Shown: piece after piece, positions 10,801-20,974 of the stretch
How the letters are laid out: each line of letters opens with the position of its first letter
How positions within the stretch are numbered: the stretch's first letter is position 1
Origin: Apoderus coryli
Lineage: Eukaryota > Arthropoda > Insecta > Coleoptera > Attelabidae
Assembly: GCA_911728435.2 (NCBI GenBank)
Contig: OU452205.1
Span: 186,001-250,000, forward strand
DNA: 64,000 nucleotides
Direction: 5' to 3'
Notes under the pieces: model-generated
The model's database searches: none
Told to the model about the DNA's origin: nothing
Seen by the model: only the letters and a program-made list of their open reading frames with translations
Made by a program: the position numbers and the translations under genes

Positions 10801-11295
10801 TGTGACGGGAAAAAAGTTTGACATATTTACTCTCTTGACAGGTAATAAAATGTCACTTTTTATCCCCGGGAAAAAAGTGAGCACTTTTTTCCCGGACACA
10901 TAAATAACGGTAGATATTTAATTTTAGGAAATTTTATTATACAAAAGTTACATTTTCTTTATATATCAAAACTGGCAATAATTTGTGATGCTACTTTTGC
11001 TGCTTCTACTGACTCCGGTGGAGTGTTCGCAATTTTTAAATTAAATTACAGAATGAAATTGACAGATATTTGATTACTGAAAGGTTTTTAAAACTTCAAA
11101 TTTCACTTGGATAATTTTCTGACTTTTTTCAATATTAAATCGATGTTTGTCCCGTCTCAGAAAAAAATAGTGTATCATACACGGGAAAAAAGTTAGATTT
11201 TAGCTCTCGGTTTTTTGTCTCCCTCCGCTGCGCGTCGGGAGACAACACAACCTCGAGCTAAAATCTAGTACTTTTTTCCCTTGTATAATAAATAA
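10790..11295. repeat. Repeat unit A with internal nested hairpin
   Basis: A roughly 500-bp unit beginning TTTTTTCTGTGACGGG and containing the repeated GGGAAAAAAG/CTTTTTTCCC motif. It is followed immediately by a second copy (11300 on), close to 90 percent alike over the first 260 bases. The 3' part holds the hairpin at 11171-11290. No ORF or transposase is present, so it is a non-autonomous repeat of unknown class. Confidence 0.8.
11171..11290. repeat. Long imperfect inverted repeat with nested inner stem
   Basis: Arms of about 40 nt (11171-11210 and 11251-11290) contain GGGAAAAAAGT-TAGATTTTAGCTC and its complement. The 40-nt loop itself holds a perfect 7-bp stem, GTCTCCC (11217-11223) with GGGAGAC (11237-11243). 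A second copy at about 12385-12490 keeps the outer arms but has lost the inner stem. Confidence 0.85.
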
Positions 11296-11299
11296 CTAT

Positions 11300-12490
11300 T
11301 TTTCTGTGACGGGAAAAAAGTTTGACATATTTACTCTCTTGACAGGTCATAAAATGTCACTTTTTTCCCGGACACATAAGTAAAGGTAGATATTTAATTT
11401 TAGGAAATTTTATTATACAAAAGTTATATTTTCTTTATATATCAAAACTGGCAATAATTTGTGACGCTACTTTTGCTGCTTCTACTAACTCCGGTGGGGT
11501 GTTAGCAATTTTTAAATTAAATCACAGAATGAAACTGACAGATATTTGATTACTGAATAGTTATTTATGTAATAAGTGTGCGAAGGATAATTTCGCGCGT
11601 TGAGACAGAAATTTATTTTGACGATGCGCAGCTGAGTTAAAATATCTGTTGAATGCGCGAAATTTCTTCGCACATATATTACATACAACATTTTTTCTAC
11701 AACTGCAGATATTTCGTTTCATCAATAATTACTATTCTAAAGAATACCTACTCATATTATTTATAATAATTATAAATATACCTTATACCTTGTATATTTC
11801 GTTACTATGAAAAGTAGAATATACCCACATACGCTTTTTATATTTGACAAAAAGGTGACAACTAGTTTTTATTGTAATTTCTAATAATTAAATATTAAGT
11901 ATGTAAAATATGGAAAATGGAGCTATAAGCAGTGACTAAGAGGCAGTATGAAAGGAAATACAGTCAATTCAAAGAGTGCTGTAAAACTAAAAAATTTGAA
12001 AAAGTGAGTGAAAATGTTCTGTTAGGATACTTGTACCATTAACGTGAATATTGTGAAGAATATTTAATATCTACTTAATTAAAAATGTTTGAATCAATTT
12101 ATGTTTTTCATATATTATTAGTACCTACAATAAAGTTGAATTCTACGTATTTAGATCGTGTTAAAGTTAGCTGCGTGCACTAACTTTCGTAAATGCCGGT
12201 GCGCGAAGAAAATACTTCGCACATCGGCGTTTGCGAAATATCATTTGTCACATTAAAAGTGGTGAAAAAATGGCACTCTTTTTTGACAGTTGTAGAAAAA
12301 GGTTTTTCAAATTTCACTTAGATAATTTTCTGATTTGTAATATTTTTTCAATATTACATTGACGTTTTTCCCGTCACAGAAAAAAATAGTGTATTATACA
12401 CGGGAAAAATGTTAGATTTTAGCTCTCGGTTTTTTGTCGACAACACAACCTCGAGCTAAAATCTAGTACTTTTTTCCCTTATTATATACA
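11300..12490. repeat. Repeat unit B, split by about 730 bp
   Basis: 11300-11565 repeats the first half of unit A and 12296-12490 repeats its second half. The intervening 11566-12295 is foreign to unit A. That middle part has its own inverted pieces (TGCGAAG ... CTTCGCA, CAGTTGTAGAAAAA and its near complement at about 11685-11702), so it may be a small inserted element. Confidence 0.7.
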
Positions 12491-12529
12491 ATAAATAACT
12501 ATAGTGTGTTACTTTATTTATTTTATTAT

Positions 12530-12650
12530 GGGAATAATAAAAATAATACAATTATAATAATTATTTTTATTAAAATTCTGTTTTGTTACGCAGGTCATAT
12601 ATTTTTCATTATATTATAACTTGTCGGGAACCGATTTTTTAAAAAAATCC
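12530..12650 (+). repeat. SINE-like body fragment
   Basis: AATAATACAATTATAATAATT...AAAATTCTG-TTTGTTACGCAGGTCATATATTTTTCATTATA matches the body at about 14440-14540, followed by TTGTCGGGAA and CCGATTTTTT. The tRNA-like head is missing. Confidence 0.5.
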
Positions 12651-14334
12651 AACATAATAAAGAACGCAGCTTACATAATATAGATATTTTTAGAATTTTT
12701 AGCAAGCCCATTTCGTGCATAAATTACAAATCCATATCCATACTTTGTATAAGTAAACAACATTATAATTTAATTTAGAAGTAAATTAATTTTACACGTA
12801 AATAAACAATTTTGATCACTGACATTATTTTAAATTAATTTGTAATTGTGTTGTTGGTTATAATATATTAATGCGATCTCCGTTTAAATAATTACTAGAT
12901 ACTATTTTCAAGAATTTTTCAAATGTTAACGAATACTTAACTATACAAAGGAACAAGAGGACACATACCAATATCTTTTGTTTGTTTTGAGGCGACACAA
13001 CCGATTTTTTATCATGTAGGAGCCGCACAAACACGAAAATACCAGGTTTCATCGCACAAAAGAAACTCAATTTCCTATGCATCGGATGCACAAAGTAATA
13101 GAGCCATTTTTTAGAGGAATTGTTCATTATTGAAACTTCACTTTATTGTCTTTGTTATAATAATTGTGCCATGAGTTTTGGTATACGATACACTAAAGGT
13201 AGCGAAAAAAACTGATGTAGGCACTGGATTTTGCAAAAGAGATTGTTGCTTTCTAAGGGTACGAACGCGGAGACAGGAGGCATGCTTGAGGGTGAGAGTT
13301 GGTAGTGATAAAAACAAGTAGGTACAACTTATTGAGTTACAGCGCTAGGTCAGTGATTCTGATGTCCAAAATTATACCTAAGTGGTCGCTAGGATGCTAT
13401 GTTATTTGTGATTGTATGTGTCAAGGTCGCTCCTTTTTGCTTTTTTCTGTTCAAGCCACCGATCGTCGTAAATCAGTTTTGTCAGTGTTGTGGTTACTAT
13501 TTAGGCAGTTTCTTTTCTTTTGCAAGTTTTGTCGATGAAATATTTGAAAAATTTGCTGTTAAATTATGGTTACAAGAAGAGAACATTTCATTAATTAATT
13601 GAGTAAGGGACGTAAGAGCCATGGGACAAGGTACACCATCATAAGGTGCATTTTCTTTATTGACAGCTCATCATCACTTAAATCACCAGCTATCATGATA
13701 TGTTAGTGGTTGATTAAGTAGTGAAGAAGTCAATTTTTTCAGGCAGCAACTCTCCTGACCTAGAGAGCCAAAAGGCAGGATGGCGGATAATTCTGCCTCC
13801 ATCCTATAGACATTCTATCTTGCCTCCGCGTTCTGGCTTTACCATAAACCTCAGAATTTTTCTTGAGACAGCTATGTACATCACTTGATGTTCCTTTACA
13901 TGGTTTTTATTTTCATAATAGTTTTTACCGGCAAAATATTTCAACGGTCAAGGAGAACATAACGTTTAAGTTGAAATTAATTATGGCTTTAACTTTATAA
14001 ATTAATGTCGTATTCCTAAAAACTTCTGTAACCAGTAAATTTCATTAAATTATATGTTTATTTATGGTAAATAAAGGTATCTAAGATACAAAAACAATCA
14101 TTAGTAAGTAGATATACAGTGTTATTTTTACTCTATTCTACTATTTTTCAACTATATGTTATCTATTTTTAACTATAATAATAGACTATGAGTGGACTGT
14201 ATTTTTCTATATTGACAACTCTCAACAAAACTGTTTTACAACTCAAAACCAGTTAACACAATATACAAAGTCTAATAAAATCTAACATACAAGCTGTCCC
14301 AGAAATCTACGATCAAACTCTAAGGGAAGAAAGG
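12651..14334. other. Intergenic, no convincing gene
   Basis: Mostly AT-rich with scattered short repeats (GGCGACACAACCGATTTTTT near 12992 recurs near 14551). Small frames at 12858-13127 (-) and 13299-13602 (+) are Cys/Phe/Leu-rich with no domain, splice partner or start context, and I leave them uncalled. Confidence 0.5.
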
Positions 14335-14580
14335 GGAGGTCATTTGGGGAAGGTTCTGGGTTCGAATTCCAGCTCTGGAAATATTTTTTTTAATTTTTGA
14401 TTAAAGTAGTTACTTCGTTACGTTAGTTTATTTGTACTAATGAAAATAATACAGTTATGCTACTAATAATAATTATTAAAATTCTGCTTCGTTACGTAGG
14501 TCATATATTTTTGATTATACTCGTATTATAAGTTGTCGGGAAAGTTTTGAAGCGACACAACCGATTTTTTTAAGTTTATG
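14335..14580 (+). repeat. SINE-like repeat, tRNA-related head plus body
   Basis: The B-box-like GGTTCGAATTCC lies near 14360, followed by CAGCTCTGGAAAT and the body with TTCTGCTTCGTTACG (about 14483). The same head and body, on the opposite strand, occur at 24440-24645, and body pieces at 12530-12650. This defines a local repeat family probably transcribed by RNA polymerase III. Confidence 0.55.
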
Positions 14581-15195
14581 AAACTAAAGTTTTAACGTAT
14601 CATCGTTTAATTTTCACTAGGACATTTTATCTATTATTCAGAACATTTTCTTCATCATAGATTGCATTTTTAAACCAAAACAAGAATTCAAAAATTTTTC
14701 AGTTGCATTTTTAATTACCTAAAAAATAATAATTGTAATCTAGGTTTGTTTTCCTTTTAAAAATCGCGGAGTTTTGCAATATAATATACACATTTTGCAG
14801 AATTTATCCAACCAGGCATTTGATGACTTAAAGTTCCTAAAGTTAAAATTTTGTGGCACATTCAGAGGTTTTGTTAAATTAATGATCCAGATATATTGAA
14901 ACGTCTTTGTTTCTAAATGTGCAATACCCGTCATAAATCATTAATAGTTACATCTATTTAGATCACTATGTACATCTATTTTTCCTTTTTGTTTAATTTT
15001 AATATTACGATGACATGTTTTACATATTAATTGCCTAAAAGATCTGATCAATTTTTTTACTACAAGCACTACAACTTTGAGATCGACAACCTCTGTTCTG
15101 GTTATTGGGTCCTCTCTACTGAAACATTTTCAATCTATACTTTTTATAAATTCATATACCTGGTGGAACAAAAATCTATCTATGCCAATACTTAA
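14581..15195. other. P450 upstream region
   Basis: AT-rich sequence directly upstream of the P450. I see no in-frame ATG for the P450 and no clear promoter element. An in-frame stop (TAA) sits at 15193-15195. Confidence 0.4.
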
Positions 15196-15258
15196 TACAT
15201 TCCATCCAATTATTTGTTTCAGGTATCAGATTGTTTATTTAAACATATTCGGTGTGTG

Positions 15259-18200
15259 ACGGGACCTAACTGGACAACAGCAATTTTGATTTTAATTATT
15301 TTATATTTATTTTACCGCTATATTACGCGACATCATGGGTACTGGAAATCCAGAGGTAAATAAATAATACCAATATCTGAATGAAAATGAAACAGAGGTC
15401 TTTTTGATTATGTATAATATATGCCAAGGGCCAAGGAGACGACATTTTTTGTTTTGTTTATGTCTACAAATTGTGTTTACATATTTAAAAATATTATTAA
15501 AACTCCAAACCTTCGGAAGTATGTATGTATTATTCAAAGTAAATAAAGTTATTATAACTTTCCATATTTAAATTCCCTTTCTCTGGGGGAACACTCACCT
15601 TCACCCCTCTAAAAGAGTACGGTATGATTCTTCAATAAACGAATCGTTGTATGAGGATTGGGGATTAAGGGAATAAAGCGCATCGCTAACTTTATCTTAT
15701 TTTTGATGGTTTGTGTTAAATTGTTTATTTATTTTTAGGTGTACCATATGAAGAACCATTCTTCCTGGCTGGTAATTTATGGGATGTATTTTCTGGAAAA
15801 CGTCAAATCGGCAAACACCTAGGCTATCTATACAGCAAATTTACCGGGCCTTATTTCGGAATATACATTATGGGCAAACCATATCTAGTTGTAAGAAATC
15901 CCGAAATTATAAAACAAATTACGATAAAAGATTTCACCAACTTCGATGATAGAACGTTTGCTTGTGATAAGAGTGCTGATATGATGTCTGGTAATAGTTT
16001 GTTTATTCTGCGGAATCCCGACTGGAAAAATATTAGGAACAAACTGACGCCGATATTTACCAGCGGTAAAATGAAACTGATGTATCCTTTAATGAACAAT
16101 TCATCAAAAACCATGACTAAGTACTTGAATAATCATGTCGATATTGTTACTGATATTAAGGAAATATCGGCAAAGTACATGACAGATTTAGTAGCGTCAT
16201 GTTTCTTTGGTTTAGAAACCAATTCATTCCTTGAAGGAGAATGCACTTTCCGATCGAATAGTAAAAAAATATTTGAGCTCGACAGTTATACTGCATTTTG
16301 TTTGTTTTCGTACTTTTTTGTTCCAAATTTTGTGAGTTGGTTTAAATTAGAAATGATGGACACAAAATTTTTACAAAGTGTGTTTATGGATACTTTACTT
16401 GCACGAGAAAAGTCTAATATTAAAAGGAATGACTTTGTAGATCTTTTATTGTGTTTAAGAGAAAATGTCCAGGAGGGAAAGTTAAATGTACATTTTGGTA
16501 AGTGTATCCTAATATTCGTAATAAATCATCCTACGAAAATGCTTACCTTGTTACACAATTTTCGAATAACACAAATCCTGCTCTATTGATAAAATATTTG
16601 GTATAGGTTAAAGTCAATAACAATGTAAACTTTCCAGTGAAAGCAACAGCTGACACCCAACAATAATAAGTGCTGCCAAAGCACAAAATATAAACAGAAT
16701 TTTTTTCTTTAAATTTTTCTTGAACATTTTTGACCAATTTCAAATTTATTTTTTTTCTTTGGGTTGTGGGTTCAGAAATTATATGCTATTTCCTATAAAT
16801 ATCTATAAAGTATGTATTGTAAAACATGATTATATAATTATTGCATTGTAGATACCTGAGGAAGGCAAAATTAAAAAAACAAACAAAAAAATTGCCGAAA
16901 CGTACGTCGTATTTATAAGGATAGTACAAAAAGATGACAAATATTTGAAAAAATATAAAATGTACGGATATTGATAGGAAATAGCATATAATTTCTGAAC
17001 TCACAACCCAAAGAAAATAAAATAATTTTAAAATATAAATAATTGCCCTCGTATCGGCAAATCTTTTTAAAGTCCCTCCAACAAAATGTGCCGAATGAAG
17101 TTTTTTTAAGTTTACCTAATTATTTAGTCAATTACAAGAAATAAAACAATTACAAATGTATTATTGTGTAAATTTTTGTAGATACAAATTCTATGGTAGC
17201 ACAGGCAATAACATTTTTTATCGCTGGATTTGAGACAACTAGCAATGCAATTGCATTTGCTCTTTACGAGTTGTGCCTTCATCCAGATTGCCAGACACGA
17301 TTGCGGGATGAAATTCATTTTCATATGGGAAGTGATGAGCAAGTAACTGAGCAACATTTAAAGCAAATGACATACTTGGATATGGTGTTGGCAGGTAATT
17401 CATTGTATTCACACAACACATCAAACACTTACTGGTTATACTTTCTTCTTCGTCCTTTGTTGTGTTTTCAGAAACACTGAGAAGATATCCATTCGGTCCA
17501 TTTTTAAACAGAAAATGTAAAGAGGATTTCACTATAAGCGAGACTGGTTTCAAAATTGAGAAAGATACGCCTATATTAATCCCAATTGATGGCCTCCATT
17601 ACGATCCAAAATACTATCCGGAACCGGAGAAGTTTAAACCGGAACGATTTGAAGATGGTGTAAAAGAATATACGAATAATTGTACATATTTACCATTTGG
17701 TAGTGGACCCAGAAATTGTATAGGTAAGTAATAATCAAAATCTGGTATTTTAATCAGTGGCGGCTGGTGAGTTTGGCTTCAGGGGGGCCAGAAATAATAT
17801 TTTTTATAACATACATAATTTTGTGGCAGCATGGTGGACAAAATTACTGGCTTTGCCCATACACAAACACGCGATTTGTTTAAATTAGCAGGCTCTCAGT
17901 TATTGCGAAAGAATTCGTTAGTATGTGTCGACGAATGGCTGTGTCTGAGATCCTCCTCACACTACAAATAATTGGTAATTGTGTCCGATATGCAGGCACA
18001 AAATCCTTTAATAATAATATTTGTGTTTTAATACAAATATAAATATTTCCGACATCGGATAGATCGTTTTTTTTTTTGTTTAAGACGATTTTAGGCAAAA
18101 TTTTAGCCAACTTATTATTTTATTTAAAATAATAATTGTTTTAGACAAACTACACTTACAAATAAAAAATTCTGCATCAAATTTACACTAGCTAACGTTT

Positions 18201-20731
18201 CACTGATGGGGCGAAGAAGGTCTAAAATGGTAACTTGTTGATTTCTTGAACTTCTATTGTTAAACGGATATTAGAATTGACATAATTTACACGATTAGAT
18301 ATTATGAAAATATCATTAACATAACTATTTCATCTTCAGTGGCATTAATAAATCTTACAAAGAATTCTTAGCAAGTGTTCTGTATTACAGAATTGTGCTG
18401 TTTACATAATAGTTTAAATTAATTTAAGTTTCCAAGAAAAAATTGGCCTCATGATTTTTACCAATAAATAAAAGTTTTTTTTCACAAAATAATAATAATA
18501 ATAAAGGCAAAGGATAAGCTCGGCGAAGGTCAGCAAAGCTGTTTGCTTTACCGAGAATGCTAAACATTACAACAATAAACTTAAAAAAAATTTCTACTAA
18601 TACAGAAATTAAAATACTGACATAAGATAATAAATTATAACTTTTATGGCAAACTTTAAAGTATGGGAAAAAAGATGTAGGAACATAACATAAAAGATAC
18701 AAATAAAAATACAAACAACTTCCAATCAATTGCGATGAAGGAAATCATCTTTTGAATATCATTTAAAATTTTTGCTACATTATACATGTTTGAATCCATG
18801 TTAAAACTTGGAACACTTAGTAAGAAAGATGTTTGGCTAACTTGAACATCTATATAAAGATATTTTGTGTAGTAGACGGCATTGATTTACAAATTACCTA
18901 ACTATTTCAAATTTTTGGTTTACGTAAGTAGGAACATATGAAGATTTTAACTTCAAAACGGTCTAAGTACCAAAAACTTTAATAAGAGTTATTAACAAAA
19001 AGTAATTTTTGAAGAAACACTTAGATACAATAGTGTTGATTTATTTTTATTTTTAATAAGGCAATACAAGAAAGCTTATAGACTATTTAAAAAAGAAAAT
19101 TAACAAAATTATAATTGTATATGGTGAAAGTATAGTGGTTGACAGACAAACTCTCGGACTATAAGTGTTGTTTTGTTAAACAAGCCCATTTCAAAATTAT
19201 AATTCTCTAGACATAAATAAAATAAGACATTTGTAAAAGTCCATAGTCATCAAACGCACAAAAAGTTATAAGTATTCATATAGCTGCGTAGGGTCTAAGT
19301 GCCATTAGTAGAAGTTTCGGATTTATGTTGCTGGATTACAATTAATTTTTTATAGAATTCTTGATGTTGGCTTGGTATATAAACGGAACCATGTCTTCCA
19401 GGTTTCTGAGTTTCTCGTTGGTAATCCGTGATCTTAAACTTTGATCGGTTAGTCTTAATTACGTTAATTCTTCGATAGACTTTCCTCTTTTTATAAGATT
19501 AACTTTCTGCCAGCCTTCAACCTCGCTGAAGCTTTTCTTAATTTTTATAATAGTTGGATTATCTTTCGTTATTTTTAAAATACATGCTTGAGATATATTG
19601 AGTTTCGAAGTGTTTAGACAAACATCGGCTGCGGCTTGTGGGTTTCTAAAATCTGTTGGTTTCATATTCACTGTGCGGAATGGTAAAATGTGTCGTGTTT
19701 TTTCAATAATTTCTCTAACACACTGAGAAGTGAAACATCTTACAAATTTTTTTCTTCTTCGATTAATGCAAAATCTCTGTCGCATGACATATATATGAGT
19801 GTCCACTCACTAAAAACTTGTGCTCTATTTCATTGAACATACCATTTAAGATCAGGAAGATAAATGCAATTAACAACATTCTGTTTTTGTTTTGACCTAT
19901 GCAGTCGCCTGTCCATATGATTAACTTTCTTCCATATTGTCCAATATGACCATCTAAAGAAGAGAAGATGCAATCTCGTTGCCTCCTCCCGTTGGCACTT
20001 AGACCTTTTTTACCTCAAATAGTTATGGTACATACAGATTGGTGATATTAACCCCACTCTGCTGAACTAAATACATCGCGGTGGCAATTAGATCTATTTG
20101 AATATCGTTGGGCTTGGTACATAGACCATTTTTATGCAAAAATCTCATATTTTAAATTTTTGGCACTTAGACCCTTTTGCAGTTAAGGTCTTCATATGGC
20201 ATATACTCTTATAAATTTTCCAAACATTTATTTGCTATGAATGAATCAGCCGGATAATTTCTCGAATATTTGACGGTTATATATGAAATAAGTTGAGGAA
20301 ATGCACTTTGCGATGGCGTTAGCTATAGAGTAATTTGAGGCAGGATTCATCCAGATTCTATAACAATAATAATTATATAATAACTTTTCAAAGTGAAAAT
20401 TAATTTCCTATTGTATTCAAGCGTCCTATATTTTGGTTAATTCTTGTTGTTTTTTACAATTAATTATTGGAATTTTATATTAAGAAAGATGAATTTTTAA
20501 TTTAGCGCTCATTATACACGAACGAACTATATTGCTAAAAACTTCACAATTATATTTATTTCAGGTAACAGATTTGGACTAATCGGCGCCAAAATAGGCT
20601 TAGTAGACTTTTTGAGAAATTTTAAAGTGGAACCCAGTCCCGAAACTCCAGTGCCATTAATTTTAAATCCGAAATCACCATTTATTATGCCATTAAATGG
20701 ATTACCAATGGTTGTCAGAAAGTGTAAATAA
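15259..20731 (+). CDS. Cytochrome P450, CYP6-like, start codon not found
   Basis: Five exons: 15259-15355, 15739-16497, 17182-17394, 17472-17723 and 20565-20731. All have GT-AG sites and phases close exactly, giving 495 codons. Such enzymes are ER-anchored haem monooxygenases; CYP6 members usually act in detoxification of plant compounds and insecticides. Visible signatures: hydrophobic anchor (ILILIILYLFYRYI, residues about 9-22), Pro-rich hinge GVPYEEP, C-helix WKNIR (about 128), I-helix AGFETT (about 300), K-helix ETLR (about 357), PERF (about 411), haem loop FGSGPRNCIG (Cys about 438). Length is normal for the family. Oddity: exon 1 has no ATG between the upstream stop at 15193 and the anchor; the codon where Met is expected (15259) is ACG. 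The gene may use a non-ATG start, begin in an unseen exon, or be a recent pseudogene. Intron 4 is 2.8 kb. CYP6 is assigned from the hinge and exon pattern. Confidence 0.9.
16750..17022 (+). mobile_element. Small inverted-repeat element carrying a hammerhead motif
   Basis: Arms of about 54 bp (16750-16803 and 16968-17022), almost perfect complements around TTTGGGTTGTG-GTTCAGAAATTATATGC, enclose 164 bp that includes the hammerhead-like motif at 16846-16918. It lies in intron 2 of the P450, same strand. No coding capacity. It is probably a non-autonomous Penelope-associated insertion; the relation is inferred from the ribozyme motif only. Confidence 0.7.
16846..16918 (+). ncRNA. Hammerhead-ribozyme-like motif, type I layout, GTC site
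   Basis: Read 5' to 3': stem I strand 16846-16855; CTGAGGA 16856-16862; one A; stem II GGCAA 16864-16868 with TTGCC 16892-16896 around an A-rich loop; GAA; self-complementary ACGTACGT 16900-16907 as a very short stem III; C at 16908. The predicted cleavage is after that C, as in the GUC triplet. Stem I pairs 16846-16855 with 16909-16918 over 10 bp, two of them G-U. Minimal hammerheads with diminished stem III are known from Penelope-like elements, where they are thought to act as dimers. The extra A after CTGANGA is non-canonical. Activity is not shown by sequence. Confidence 0.72.
17755..17800 (+). mobile_element. hAT-like terminal sequence remnant
   Basis: CAGTGGCGGCTGGTGAGTTT at 17755 resembles the CAGTGGCGGCTTTA terminus of the hAT element at 27835. 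No matching right end was found in the intron, so this is at most a solitary end. Confidence 0.3.
19459..19806 (-). pseudogene. 115-codon ORF of a repeat-associated protein type
   Basis: An open frame on the strand opposite the P450, within its intron 4. It is basic, with CFTSQCVREIIEKTR, then NMKPTDFRNPQAAAD and a Lys/Ile-rich end. I have a general recollection of similar dispersed ORFs (a short motif like 'DF-D-x-x-A-A' followed by 'ISK') in insect uncharacterised repeat proteins, but I cannot name the family. It has no obvious start context or flanking exons, so it is most likely a fragment. Confidence 0.35.
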
Positions 20732-20974
20732 AAAATTTAACATTTGAAATGGCTCCATTGTTTCATCAGCAAAAAAACTACCGCCAAAGTGATTTTGAAA
20801 ACATCAAGATCAAAACTAAATAAATAAATTGGAATTTAAATTATATTCGTAAATAATTGTAAATAAATTAGGTTTTTATAATATAAATATTTAAATTGTC
20901 ATAGGTTGGTAATAATGTTGCTAAAATTTAAGGCATTGTCTAATAATTTTAGTTACATTTTATAATTAATTTAT

